The translations under genes were made by a program, and so were the position numbers. A DNA stretch of 64,000 nucleotides from Larus michahellis (lineage: Eukaryota; Chordata; Aves; Charadriiformes; Laridae), in NCBI RefSeq assembly GCF_964199755.1, contig NC_133900.1, positions 79,220,727-79,284,726 of the forward strand, in the 5' to 3' direction. Below are positions 13,051-26,314 of this stretch, piece by piece. Every line of letters begins with the position of its first letter. Positions within the stretch are counted from its first letter, which is position 1. Under the pieces are notes generated by a model that saw nothing but the letters and a program-made list of their open reading frames with translations, ran no database searches and had not been told where the DNA came from.

Positions 13051-14616
13051 CTCCCTAAACTTTTTGTTTCATCTTTACTCATAAATCACATCTTCCAAAC
13101 CATTTACTAACTTCACCTGAGTTGGGTTACAGCTTTATGCCACAGTAGTCTACCTGATGCAGCACCAGTCCATTTCTCCTTTGTCCGCAAAGCCGGGTAC
13201 CCTGCCTAAGAGAATCAAATTAATACGACGTGATCAGCTCTTAGGAAATCCAAAAAGCTGTTACCATTTAAACTTCTAGATATTTTCAAATTCAAAAGTT
13301 AATTTGAGGAAATGAACAATATGTACATTCATGGGAATACTTATGGGAATGGAAACTACTTTAACAATACTATAGTTTGTCCCCTTTTTTTTTATTATTT
13401 TAGGTTTGCTTTCCCAGGCATATTTTGGATGTTACAGGCAAGGTTTTGTATTTTTCTTCAGTGAAAGATCACTTATCTTAATATTTTTAAATGTTCTCTC
13501 TTCTGGTGTAAGCACTGTTTCCTGGAAAAAATTAAATTTATGAAATATTTGAATCCAGAGAACTTTTACAGATACCTTTTTTTTTGTTTCTTTGTTTTCA
13601 GAAAGACTAGAGCACAGACACTGTTGAATACTTCAGTCTTTTTTGAATCCTTCTTAATTTTCTCTCCTTTACTGTTAAGCACCAAGCCTATGTTTTGATT
13701 TTCTCTTTCCGCATTTAGGGAACCTGATCTTGTTTCCTTTTATGTTCCTCTGCTTTTCTGATCTTATCCCTCAGGGGCTTGAGCTGTTCCTTTATATTCA
13801 CGTTTAGACCTGTAATCTTTCCACTTTTTGTTTGATTGCTTTTGAATTTTTAGGTCACTGGAGAAATTCTGATGCCTCCACAATAGTTTCTTACTAGTCT
13901 GCCATTCCTTGCTTCACTTCTGTATAGCTTTTCACTATGCATTAAATATCTTCTCTTTCAGTAACTCCCAGCAGCGCTTCACTCGCTCCCCCTTTAAACT
14001 TTTTCCCTTCCCAGTAGACCACCCCCTGTACTCCTGGAACTGGTGAAGTCCACCTTCCCCCTCAGCCATCACACTCCTGCTCTTTTACCTTCATATAAAT
14101 ATTACTTCCCATAGCTTTTCTGTAATCTTCACAATTTCAGTTGCTGACTGTAGCTTTTGTTTACGTGTTCTATCATTTTTGTCAGCTGACACAAGATCTA
14201 AAACAGGAGCTTCCTTTACTGTCCAAAACAAAAGCTGCCCCCAAAATATTCCACGCACTGACTGTGTCATACTCCTTTACTCTTTAGCTATCTCTGAAAA
14301 TTTATAATCTCTTTTTGGTAAGAAGGCTTTAATTTTAGGAATATTGAATTCTTCCTCCAAAAAATACCTACCTGTCTTGTCCTCTGGCCTATGTGGGACA
14401 TGTAAATTCAGCTCAGCATTTGTTTTCCTCTTCTATCGTTAAACAGGAAATCTAAAAAACCTCTCTCCTTTCCATGAACTTATGACAAAGTAATCTTTGA
14501 TACGTGGTACACCTTTCTCTCTTGTTCCCACACCTGCCATTCTTAAGGAGACTGCATCTCCACAACAGTAACGTACCCTTGTGCTTTAGCTCACCAGCTT
14601 CCTAGGGTGCCATTTT
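13051..14616. other. Pyrimidine-rich non-coding stretch
   Basis: The + strand is strongly biased to T and C from about 13390 to 14600, with many CTTTT and TTCCT runs. No ORF or repeat family is recognised. It could be old retroelement sequence or part of an intron, and nothing seen decides between these. Confidence 0.45.
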
Positions 14617-14850
14617 CATAGAATCATAGAATCACAGAATGTGTTGGGTTGGAAGGGACCTCTAAAGGCCATCTAGTCCAACCCCCTTGCAGTAAGCAGG
14701 GACATCTTTGACTAGATCAGGTTGCTCAGAGCCTCATCAAGCCTGGCCTTGAAAAAAACCTTCATTAGGTTTTGGCAATACTTCAGCAAAGTGGTTCTTC
14801 CTCCACACTCCCATTAGGGCAACTGTGTAACAACACCCCAGAGGTTGGTC
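14617..14850 (-). mobile_element. CR1 LINE 3' fragment, minus strand
   Basis: The segment starts with CATAGAATCATAGAATCACAGAATG and GGTTGGAAGGGACC, which is the reverse complement of the CR1 terminus. It continues with 'CATCTAGTCCAACCCCC' and 'AGCCTGGCCTTGAA' blocks typical of the CR1 3' UTR read backwards. The homology fades after about 14760 and the left (5') end is uncertain. Apart from the short inverted tail at 41268-41299, it is the only CR1 piece in the window in this orientation. Confidence 0.88.
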
Positions 14851-17800
14851 TCCTACTTGGCCCTCTCAGACTGTACTGCGAGTGATTCTTTTCTGACTAA
14901 ATTTATATAAAGAGTAGGCTTTGGGGTTTGGTTTTTTTCTTTCCCTGTCTTCACCTCTAAGATTTTGTCACTGATCCGAATCAAGTCTGTTTTAAAATCT
15001 CCTTCCCTCTGTGCACTCAAAGGTGTCCTTCCTCTTCCTTTTTACATGGACCTCAAATCTTTTTTGCTGCCCCCTTTGTGTAATGCCATGCCGGACGTCA
15101 TGACACCTATCTGAAGTCCTTAGTCTTCTGAAACATTCTTCGTGGAGTCATCTGTCTCCCTCTGCCTCTGTGATCTTTATCACGCTGCGCTGCTATCTCA
15201 CCTTCCACCCCTGTGCTGTCAGATGCTTGCAGCCCCTTTCGCACTCCAAGGTATTCAATACAGCAGTATCATTAGCTCATGTAAATAGTGATGCCTTGCT
15301 TATCTTTCTGAAATAGCCCTTATTGTGGGTACAAGCAGGAGCAGGTTCCTGAAACGATGTGTTGTCTGCACGTTAAGGTAGCCAAGGTCAGGACCTTCAA
15401 AAAGACCTTTAGATAATGATTTTTCTTTGTAACTGATCTTAGGTACCAGTACAGGCAAGAAGTGATCTAGGGCTACTGTTCCTATTTTAGCCTGTTCCAC
15501 ATGTGAGCACTTTTTCTTTCAAGAAGAGGTAATAATAGAAAACTAAGAATAGAATGAGTCAGAACAGAATTAAAATATAACCTTGACTTTCTTGCCTCTC
15601 AGCCCCTCAGGAAACCGCATACTGATTGTACAGATTGCTTAGTATTTTCTACGTTCCTTTATTTTTGAGGCGTTTTGGGGAAGCAGGAGTCATTATGTCT
15701 CTGCTGTTGTAGGGATAGGCAGCTGACTCCCACCCTGGAAGCACTGGAATAAGCAGAATCCCAGGAGAGAAAATACCTCTGGGGCAGGGTAACTATACAA
15801 TTTGTAATATGCCTTCCTCTTCAGTCTATATTCAATTTCTGCTTATGGCCGTATTTAGCCATTGGTCTCCTATAGTGAGGTACTAGATGCGATACGCCAG
15901 GCAAATGTGGGCCAAAAAGAGCATATTTTTAAAAGGCATAAACACGCAGCTGTAAAATTTCAGCAGTTCCCTGCGGTTTTTCACTCAGTATGCCACATCA
16001 ATGCATTTTGAGTGGTAAAGAATAAGGGTTTCTCTTGTTGCTAATGTATAGTGCCATATTTTATTAGGTATTGTGTTTGGCAATGTTTACATTGCTGTGG
16101 TTATGTGTTATACAGACTCTTACAGTTGTGTCAGCAAACTCAGTGCTTTCCATTTTGTAAACTCCATTTTTTTTCAGATGTATAACCCAATCGCAACACT
16201 TTGCTCCAGGCTAAAAATTTCTCCTATATTCCTAACACCAAACAGTTTTATTTGTTCTAATTAAAATAAAACGTCCGCTTAGCTTTTGAATGTTTTTCTA
16301 TTAACCGTACCAAACTAGAGCTAAAGTACACTTGCTTTGTTTGAAGCTTTTGTAATTTTCCACAGGTCAGTGAAAAAGGCAAAACAAACAAACAAATAAA
16401 CAAACAAAAAAAGGATTCAAATGAGTCATGTAAAAAATAATCAGATATTTAAACGCCATTATTTCCATATTTATCATGCATTATCTCTTGCTAATTGGAC
16501 TCTTCAACTATTCTACATTGAGGGTGATCTTTTTAGCATATAACCATACTGCTATTCACGTTAATTGTGAGGGTATAATTTGAGCCATACGGGAACCAAC
16601 CTTTTTAGGGCATTTCCGAAGTTGTCACGGCTGCCTAACGCAGTTTAAGGTGAGTACATTCCAGATTGAGACCCTGGAAACATCCATTCGGGCTGAGACC
16701 CCACGCTTTAGTCACACACTTGAGACTCCTGCAAGGGAGAGCGCGGACTGGGTAATTTATTCCTAATTATCTACTGCCATGACAGTGGCAGAGCAATCAC
16801 CGTGAGCAGTATCTAGGGTGGGATTTGCCTCTGTTTCTTGCCCTGGGTACTACCTGCTTACAGAGAAACCTGCTGCTCCCCGAGAGTGGCAGTATCTGGT
16901 TCCTAATTGCCAGTAATTCCTTAGCTCCTTGTGCTTGTTTCCATCCGGATGCAGTCAACGTTAACGCCGCTGTTAGAAGTATTATAAAATCTCCACTATA
17001 ATTCCTCTTTAATTAGCATCCTATTATCTTAAATTGCTTCAACAATTATTTTTTTTTTTCCCCCTAAAGCTCCTCCATTCTTTCAGTAATACCCTTTTTG
17101 TAAAACTGCCTGATTATTTCACCACGGGCTGGAGCTGCTACAGTTTTTCACTTTGTCTTTTAACAGCTCGTTCAAAAGGAGAGAAAAGCACAGTGGGCTC
17201 TTGGTAGAGCGCAGTAGTGTCGGTGTTAGTGTTCTCAGGGTTTCCCTTTCTCTGGAGCACAATGGTTGAACTAAGCCTTGTGGTGAAGAGCAAACCTGCT
17301 GGGTTAATGGCAATAAACTTGCAAGCAGCGAGAGGCTTGTTCACTCAAGTTCAACGCGCGAATAGCTCTGTGCAGCTCTAATTAGGCCCCGGGTTCTGAA
17401 TAGGTAATTAAATATCGGATTGGTTACCCAAGTGAAGGGATTAAGGTGAAAATATACCATTCACATTTATAGGAAAGTACGAAGTTCTGCATTTCTGTTG
17501 GCTGACTAGCGTCATGATGTACTCCACTTGGAATACCTTGAAATGTGCCTGCGTGAGACAGAAAGAGGCGCAGCCGAAATGTAACGCACCATCTGCAACG
17601 AGCCTGCATTCAGCCACTGAATCAGCTCAGCTGACATTTTCTCTTTGAGAAAGATGCGCCTCAGCCTTTGGAAAAATGAGCATTATTGTGTATCAATAAA
17701 AATAAAAACAGTGCCATCATTTCAACGGGTGGATTGTCTGTTTTGACACCTCTCCCTCGCTCCCCCACCTGCAGTTATTTCACGGATGGCTGAGTGCGAA

Positions 17801-19984
17801 CTGCAATGTGGGACATACATATTTGCGCTTTAAGGGCTGTTGCTCAGATGGATGGGTATGTTTAATTTCAGTAATCTAATCACCTAAAGCAGATACCTTG
17901 GACTCACATATTTTATGAGGTTTTAAAACCTGCGAAATACCTTTGCCTAAACCTGCCAATTTCTTTGAAGTTTCACGGCTTCCCAGACCTAAACCCCAGT
18001 TCATTTTTTTCCTCTTCACATTAATATTTCAGCAGTTTAAAGTGTTTAAAGATCTTTTTAGGCATTTTGTTTGTATTACTGCTTTCCAACTATGCTCGTG
18101 TTGACATAGCGATGTAGTTCAGACAAGCACTGCAGAATGTAAGGTCGGGGATGTCCAGAAAAACATCAAACTGGAGGGTCATTTTGAAAATTTTAAAAGC
18201 ATGCGGTAGCAAATATTTCTTATTATTCTCCAAAGCAATGCCCTTTTGTTTAGAGGACACAAAGCTATACTCCTCTCTGCCAGAATTAAGGTTAATTGAT
18301 TGTCCTGGGTTTGCTGAAATTTAGGAAGGAGAATGAAACTTTGTAAGTGCCAAGAAGTGATTGCTAAGGACGGAGGAAAACCTGAAACAGTTCAGTGCCT
18401 CAGGCTGTACATTCTCCCAGACGTGCCGATGTGCCCTTACTTCTACTCTTCCCACTTGTCCATATGAAAAGCAAACATTATGTTTCTACAGAGCCTTCCA
18501 GCCATTTCCTTCCATTCACAGAAAACAATTCAATTACAGTAAATTTCATGGGTTTTTTCCTTCTACACCAGCACGTAGGCTAGATGAGGCAGTGCATAAC
18601 TACTTGACCAAGTTTTCAGAATCTAGACTTCATTAATTTCAAGAACAGAAAGGGTTATGATAACCTAACCTGACTTCTTTTCACTGCACCGGTAATCTCA
18701 TTTCCTATTTCATCCAATAATTCATCGTAAAGGGTGACTGACAGAGTAAAAAGTCCCCTACTGAAATCACGATTGCCTGCCTCCTAATCCCTTGCAACTT
18801 CTTTCTGCCACCAGTCTCAACAATTTATAAATGTTATGGTGACAATGGCCATACGTACGGCGTATAAACCATTTATCATGCCCTTATGAACCATGGCTTA
18901 GGAATCACTAATATTTTTCAAGACCTGCACTGTTAAAACTTGAAATATCTTAGATGTTTTCTATTCAGATTTATTTACTAAAAATGAGTAATTTGGTGAT
19001 TTTATTTTCAGAAATAGAAGATTACATAATGACAAAATAAAGACAGCGTATTTAGAGGCACTTCCATGGAAAGTAAAAGCAGTTGGTAATGCAGTATCCT
19101 GAAGTAAATAGTATCCTGAAAGTCTTTGTGGTACTGCAAGTTCACTGGGTGTCAGTGTGAATTAGAGGAAAGTCCAAAATACCTGAACAAAGAGAACAAT
19201 GTATTTTTGTACATTTTAATGAAAAATAAAAGAAATTTATTTTAGAAGTCAACTTTAAAAAATATTAAAGCATACCTGGAAGACTATAGCAGCAAAGAAA
19301 AGTGAAACAGAAATAGAAAAGATGGTATGAATAAAATTACTCATCTTGACGTTCACAAACACTATAATTTGTCATCTTTGCTACTGTATTTCTTCATTAT
19401 TGGGAGATAATCTTTGGGGACTTTTCAGTGGAACCTGCCATATGAGCACCCTTTATGACTTTCATACCAAATTAGTAGTGAAACTTTTATTTTGCCACAT
19501 AAATATATGATTTAATATTCCACATAATAACACAATAAATAGATATGGTTTTCAAAGATTTCTGTACTTGTTCTACTATAAGTTAAGATAAATGAACAAA
19601 TATTTTCAACAATATATGCATTTTGTGAACACGCGTCCATGTAAGCATTAAGTACAGATTTTTCTTCCGTATGATTAAAAAAGTAATGAAGTATGTGATT
19701 TTATTTAAATTCTGTAGGAGAGAAATTATACTATAATTCTTACCCTCTTTTGTGAGCTGATCATGTCAAACTTCAAGATCAAATGATTTTATTCCTACAA
19801 CTAATTGTTTCTAATGAACTGCAATTACTAATGATTTCATTATTTCATAGCATACATTTTGTTAAAATGTTTACTTCATCAATCACATGACACATAACTA
19901 ATCAAATGTAATGGACCAACTTAATTCTGATTTAATTCCTTTGAAACAGAAGGTATTACATGAAGAATGATCTTTTAATATAGG
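14851..19984. other. Non-coding stretch with possible conserved block
   Basis: No gene is recognised. The interval 16600-17900 is less AT-rich than its neighbours, keeps CpG dinucleotides, has TAATTA-type homeodomain-like words, and contains no recognisable repeat. These features suit conserved non-coding sequence, but conservation itself cannot be seen from one genome. The rest (14851-16600 and 17900-19984) is plain AT-rich DNA. Confidence 0.35.
16381..16412. repeat. (AAAC)n microsatellite
   Basis: A short run of AAAC and AAAT units followed by poly-A. It is a simple repeat of about 32 bp with no associated gene. Confidence 0.9.
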
Positions 19985-20600
19985 CTGGAACGGCACCTCC
20001 TGGCTCTTGACCGTAGTTTGGTACTGTTCATATCTTAGTTGTTCATAAAGAGCTGCATTTTGGGTGTGCAAGGCCAGGTGATGGAAGGATCCAATGTGTG
20101 TGTAGGTCTGAGCACCAGCAGCTGGAGGGGGGCTGCATCCTCCGGGGCTCACGTGTCCAGGTACCTACAACTGGGAAGACTGGGGACCCAGGGGCCAGCG
20201 TAGATTGAGTGTCTAAGGTCAGCTACTGGAGGGTTCCATGCTGTATATATGTATAATTATGTATATAAGTAATTTAAATATATACTTCCCACTAATGGGC
20301 TTTCATCCTCATCAGCCAGCGAAAGTACCAGGACGAGGCCATTGGCGCCGTTTGGGCGAGTGCTGAGTGTGTCTGTCTGTGCCGACGTGTGTGGCTGGCT
20401 GTGCACGTACATGTTTCTTTACAGCTGGGCTTTATGATCTTAAAGGTCTTTTCCAACCTAAATTATTCTATGTGTGCACGCATGTGTGCGAGTGCGTCTC
20501 TTGGGCATACAAGCTCAGCCATGCTACTTGCTGGACCTGAGGAGATGGGCCTGTGGCAGCCTCACCTCTGCTGGGCCATTGCCTTTGGCAAGTCCTAACA
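19985..20600. repeat. GC-richer unclassified block with embedded CR1 tail
   Basis: This stretch stands out from its AT-rich surroundings. It has a GC-rich part (about 20090-20215), a TATA-rich part (about 20240-20285), and a TG/CG-rich part with several GTGTG and CGTGTG words (about 20355-20500). A CR1-like terminus (ATGATCTTAAAGGTCTTTTCC, then AACCTAAATTATTCTATG) sits at 20431-20472. The mixture suggests an old interspersed repeat, either a CR1 variant or a decayed LTR. I cannot name the family. Confidence 0.4.
20424..20472 (+). mobile_element. CR1-type 3' terminus
   Basis: TTTATGATCTTAAAGGTCTT, then TTCCAACCTAAATTATTCTATG, is the characteristic CR1 terminal block with one tail unit. Only about 49 bp are recognisable. 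The sequence on both sides shares a GTGTGCACG-type composition, so the CR1 tail may belong to a longer unclassified element. Confidence 0.75.
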
Positions 20601-23600
20601 AATATGATTGATTTTTGAGGGAGAAAAATAGAACTTTCTCTCCTCTTTCTGCTTGATACCTTGCACAATCCCATGTTCTTAGTCTTGTGACTTTTGTACC
20701 AGCTATCATCTTCAGCTAGATAGTATCCCCCCTGTAGTTCTTTGCAGAAGACCAGAGGGAACAGCTTTATGTACGTGCCACTCAAACCAAGTGTTAGGTT
20801 AATCAGGGGTAGATATTGTACTAGGTCTACTAAATAAGACTATGACCTTCAATTCACCTATTCTAAATTTAATTTAGAATAAATGAATGTTCCTCGCTGC
20901 AGCAATTCTGTCCTGAGCCCCAACCAGTTAGCTTCAATTGATGCCTTTGAGAGAATGGTTAAATCTAAAGACTCAGAAGAGTAACGTAGACAATTTCTGT
21001 ATGTTGTCTATTTTTAATGTGGCACCAGCGCACTAGTTACCCAAGAACAACTGAGCTTCTTCAGTTATTTCAGGAGTTAACCAGATTACTAAATAAGGAT
21101 TATAGAACTATGCTGTATTCTCACCTGGAAGGCAAAGCTGAATGAAATATGGATTTCTTAAAAATGAAAAGGATGGGGATGGGGGTGGTGTAGTTTAGTT
21201 GTTTCCAATTAAACACTGGAAACAAAGACCAGCAAGCATCCCTGAATTGTTTCTTCTGTTTAAGACTAATCACACAGAGGACGTGTTCCCCCCATCCCGT
21301 GCCTTACTTAAAATACACGTCACTAAATCAGAAAAATTCAGGCTTTGTGGGTCAGCAGGTGACAAATGAACCCCTACAGTTTAGAAGTGCTCTTGTGTCC
21401 ATTTGCTCTGGGCACAACTCCACTTCAGAATTCAATTTTTCCCCATTTGAAAAAAAACACAACTTGGATTACAAGCTAGCCATGTAGTTTGAAATTACAT
21501 GTGATGGATGCTAAACGGAATCTGATTAAATATGAAGAACATGAGTTCAGCTGAGGAGTAGTAATAGTGAAGAGACTACAGCGGAAACCCAGGAGGCATA
21601 AACTAAAAACTAGATGGTGTGTACCTGCAAGTCTGGCCACCATGGTGAGGGGAAAATTGGCCAAGAAACATTTTTGAACATGTGAGACAATGCCCTGAGT
21701 ATGTCTGAGTAAAATAATAACCAAAAAATGCATGCACGTGCTCCTCCATACCTAGCACTTCTCTCTTTCTTCTCTGCCCACTTCAGCGCAGTTTATCTAC
21801 CTGCCCTTCTTGACAGTCTTTGTCTTTCCTCTCTGTTCCTTTATATTATATCCTAATAATTCCATATTTTCTCCTTTTCATTCTTCAAGTGCAATTGCTT
21901 AAACTGTTATTTCTAATACTGTCTTTGTAATTCCACTGAAGAAAAGGAAAATTAATATCTAAGAGTAGTTGCATACTTACATACAGATATTGCTGATCCA
22001 TGAAAAGGGCAAACAAACAACTTTTTTACTGGTTTGCACAAAATTTTTAGTGTAGTTACAGTCAAGGTTTGTTATTAGCACATTCTGAACATTTTGCACA
22101 TAAACAGTTGTATTTATTTCTTTGATATTAAAAGTTAACCAGAAAAACAATCTATGTCAAAGTAGACTGATGCAGAACAGGGAAAATCGTTACTAGAATT
22201 ACAGAGTAAGTCACTTTCAGAGCTGTTTTGTCATCCTTATGGACTGGATTTTTTCTACTTCATCTCTCAGAGAGGAGAAGAAAGTAATGCACATTCCTAT
22301 TTTATATAGCCTGCTGAAGAGATCTGAGCCAATTGCTTTATTTTGTTGTTTTCCAGTCGGGAAATATCAACCCAAATTTGATGAATTTTTGTTAGAATAT
22401 CTGAGCATGTGATTATGTATACCATGTTCTGGATCTAATGAGGCTCATTTGGTGCTTTAGAGAGCAATTATTCACTCCTTGATTGGCACATAACTGCCTT
22501 GAGTTGAAAAGCTGAAGCATCATTAGATGATTTCCCAAAATCATGCACGTAAATTTAGCTCTGCTGTGGTTCTTCCGTGCCACATGAATAATTTTTGTAT
22601 GTGCCAGTGAGCGTTTTGGATGCACTCACCCAAACGATGTAGGCTACCTCTAGGCTCCTAGGATACGGAACAGCCTCATCCCTGGTAAGTGCCAGCGGAA
22701 CTATTCCTTTGCTACTTCACCACCTTTTCTGTGCTTCTTCGCAGGAACTAGCTTTCACTGTAATTGACACAACTCCTTTTTTACAAGAGAGCCTAGGATG
22801 CGGACCCGTTGCCTCTGAAGAACTCCACAAAATCTAATATTAGCCTCATGGGAAAAACCCATCAAGCCCTCCCTGCCAGCCAGTAATGAATGCCAGAGCA
22901 CAACTTCCTATCTCACCAATGGCATGGCAAATGCGTAGCACTGGGCAGATCACTTTGATGACCGCGTTTGTCATTCAAAAACTACTTAAGAGGGACAGAT
23001 TGATCACTTCTGCTCTAACATTGTACTGCTAGATTGCATTTCTTAGCTTTACTCGTTAAGGAAGAGCTTATGGAATGACCAAGCCAGTTACAGAAGCCAA
23101 GTAAAAGGTTTTAAGTATGTTGATGAAAGTGTCCTTTATCAGCATTCAAGGATGACTTTTACCTGAAAGTTTACACTATGAGTTTCTGGTAGTCCTCAAG
23201 CCCACCATGGTGAGCCAGGTGAGCCAGAAACAAAGCATGAGATCACCTGGAAAAGAGAGCAACAACATTGCTTTTGGTCTGCTGTAATGAATCCATCCAA
23301 AGACATTGCTCATCAGGGTCCCAGAGTTAAACTGCAGAAGTTATTGACATAATTCACATGAAAAAAACCCATGCTAGTATAGTATCATTCTTAATGGTGC
23401 TGATCAGAAATCCTATCCAGAATGAACTAGGCTCTGTTATTTATTTCCTCGGTAGTCAACAGAGAAAAGACTTACGTTTTCCCACAGAAGCGATGCTCTT
23501 AACAAAAAAGATAAATATTGCTAGACAATCTCTATAATGTGAAGCCATACCATGAAAAGATTGTGTGGTCCTAATCTAGATCGATTAAAGGAAAAGAATG

Positions 23601-24227
23601 GACAAAGCATGTTAGTAGCCCAGGGGAAATCTAACAGTGGCTGGAGGGTCTGTGTGTTGATCTTAATCTACGTAACATTAAAACATAATTTTTTTTTTTA
23701 CCAGTGATTGTGCATTCTAAACTCCTGATAGTTTTACAGAATTCTTTCTTTTGTTGCCTAGTGATCTGTAATATCTTGTCATCTTTTACCACCTTCTCTA
23801 AGGATTGGAAGACTTCCACTCAGATCATTGTAATCCTCCCCACCCCTTTCTTTTGATACCCTGCTCAGCGTGATTGCCCTTGAATCATTTCACTGCAGAA
23901 TAGAGCAGCAGAATCTCTCTTGACATGAAGGACACCTCGTACTTACTGTGGACTTCCCTTAAAAATAATTTTCAGCTTCAGGTTTACACTAAATATCCTT
24001 GCTGCTGGAAGATAAATCACACTTTTGTTCTTTGGATCAGTGTAGTGGTCAGCTCAATGTCTCCTCCTGATAAAAATAAAATTCATCTTGGTGTTGCTAA
24101 GGTTATGTTCTCTGCTAACTCTTCCTCACTGTAGACATTTCTATCATTCAGTTTGTTTCCAATTATCTTTAATTTACAATCACCGATCTGATGCTCTGTC
24201 TCACCATGTCCTTTTCTTTCTTTTCTC
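20601..24227. other. AT-rich non-coding stretch
   Basis: No supported gene or repeat. A short near-perfect inverted repeat (9-bp arms around a TTA centre) lies at 20860-20880. ORFs are short and unrecognised. Confidence 0.55.
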
Positions 24228-24560
24228 AGGGTCCTGAGGGCACCACCAGCCCTCAATGGCCCTGACCAGACTCCCTTGGGGCCACAAACTGCCCCTGGCC
24301 CTGGACCACATTTCAGCCCAGCCTGGGGCCCTCAGTCCCTGCCCCAAAGGTGCCATGGAATTGTTGGTCTCCATCCCCGTCTCTAGCTGCCTCCTGCACT
24401 AGCCTCTGTTCTGCACCATGGGCAGCTTGTCTCCTGGATGGACCACTTTCAATGTGTGTTGTAGCTTGCCTTCAGCCCTGCTGGAAGGAAATCCCCCACT
24501 CCCCCATCCACTTTTGTGCCTGACCTCGCTCCCTCGGTGGATCTTGGCCACCTTTAGCAA
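24228..24560. repeat. GC-rich block, probable old interspersed repeat
   Basis: About 330 bp rich in CC, GG and CCTGG words (for example GGGGCCACAAACTGCCCC near 24278) between AT-rich flanks, with sharp composition changes at both edges. CpG is depleted, as in old methylated repeats. No long ORF, TATA-poly(A) pair or terminal repeat is visible. I believe it is a dispersed avian repeat but cannot assign a family. Confidence 0.35.
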
Positions 24561-24693
24561 ATATCATTGACAGAGGTGACCAAAACTGGGGAAAATGCAA
24601 TGGTTTGTTTTCAGCAAGAGCTTAGGGGATGCCATCTTCATTGCCTTTTTTTCGTAAGTGCTTATAAGAGTTTATATGCTTCCATAATGATCT

Positions 24694-24715
24694 TTTCTTT
24701 TCTTAAGAAAAGAAA
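24694..24715. repeat. 22-bp perfect palindrome
   Basis: TTTCTTTTCTT followed directly by AAGAAAAGAAA is a perfect palindrome with no loop, centred on TTAA. In a pyrimidine/purine-biased sequence it may arise by chance or by slippage. Confidence 0.85.
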
Positions 24716-25728
24716 GAACTATTTCCTTACCTGCTGACTCCCTCCTTTGCTGATCTTAGGTGGCCTTGAACCACTAGGTTTATACCTGTATTGGTTTGTC
24801 TGTCTGTTACTAGGGGTCAGTAGTAATATGTTCAGCAGGAATCACTAAGCTTGAATGCCCACCCACCTGTGATATCTCTGGCCTCATTATTATATAGCCC
24901 CCATTTAGACTCCATTAACTTAGGCAAGTATGTTCATTATTTATTGGAGTTCTGACAAGACCGACCAAAGCTTACTCTTTCCCTCCAATGCTGAAGTCCT
25001 TTTTATTTGACACTTGCTGTGATTTCTCCACTAGTTAGTTATAATTAAGCTCCTTCTCATAAAGGGTGTCATTTACAGCCGTGTTTTCACACATTTTCTT
25101 AGCCATTTCTTTACTCTCTAAAGAATGATAAAATGTTTTTATTGTTGTTTTTAACAGAATTAATTTTGATGTCCATATTTTCATGACTTTATCATCTCAT
25201 GGAGTTTAGAAATAACGTTGAGCCTAGAGGGAAGCAGTACCAATTATTAAAGCTCCAATACACATATGATTAAAAAGAGTTTTTCCATCATGTAAGTATA
25301 TATTTGTGCAATAAAAGAAACACCAAAACCTGCCATTCAAGGAAAGGAAAAGAACAACTAGTGTAGAAGAGAGCTAAAGAACTAGATGAATTAATTACTG
25401 CATTAAGGAGGCTTTTAGAATGAAAACAGAGATGGAAAACAGGGTACGTCTTGTAGTTTTAGACAGGCTACATAAACTTGGTGTAGTATAGGAAGTTACA
25501 ATCATCTTCAGTGATATAAATAAAAAAGGATTGAGGGAAAGAATAGTCATCTTTGTATGGTGAGAAAAAGGTACAGATTGAATATTTTAAAAACTTAAGA
25601 AATAAAATGATTTTTTTTATTTGCCTTGAATCTAAATAAGGGTAGTAATTCTGCAAGGGGGCGGGTATAGGGTGTTATCACACCAAGATGGAAACAAAAC
25701 CAAGGTTGTTGTGCCTGGCTTGGGCACT
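24716..25728. other. AT-rich non-coding stretch left of the retroviral cluster
   Basis: No gene or recognised repeat. ORFs of about 60 codons are the longest. The sequence leads up to the older LTR at 25729. Confidence 0.5.
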
Positions 25729-26256
25729 TGTTATGTCCTGGTCCGACTACATTGATCCCGGGAGAGGTTCACAATGATTTCCAAGCATGAGATTAAGACA
25801 CAAATGAGGTCAGACGTCACTCACTGCAGGTTTATTGCTATTCCCCAGCAATAGTCACTGAGACGAGCGATAGAGTAAAGGCAGAAGTAGAGGAAAGGCA
25901 GAAGGGAGAAGCGGTATTACAGAGCATAGCAAGAGTACAGTCACCACCACAGGCCCAACGATGTCTGAGCAGTCCTCTGGAATTTCGGCAGCATCCCATT
26001 GATCTATGGTTGACAATGGTGGGGATCTCAGTCCCAATTTGTGGTGGGTCACCGCACCAGTTATAGTCCAGGTCAGTCCATAGCTTGACCAACCAGCATG
26101 GCAGTGGCCTTTGCCCAGCTAACTGTCATTTGACACAGTCACCATATGAGGTCTTCCTGCCCCCTGTTGCTTGGGCAGCGCTTGGCTCAGCACAGTCCTC
26201 ATGCCTCAGCAAGTTTGGGGTCAACAGGGTCTGGCCACTCTGATAACCAAAGGCCT

Positions 26257-26302
26257 ACACCCTTTTCAGCTGGGGGCAACACACCCTTTTCAGCTGATGG
26301 CA
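26257..26302. repeat. Short imperfect tandem duplication (24-bp period)
   Basis: ACACCCTTTTCAGCTG plus GGGGCA at 26257-26278 is repeated as ACACCCTTTTCAGCTG plus ATGGCA at 26281-26302. It lies within the probable older LTR, 18 bp left of the young provirus. Direct repeats of this kind are common in U3 regions of LTRs. Confidence 0.85.
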
Positions 26303-26314
26303 ATCTTGGGTGGT

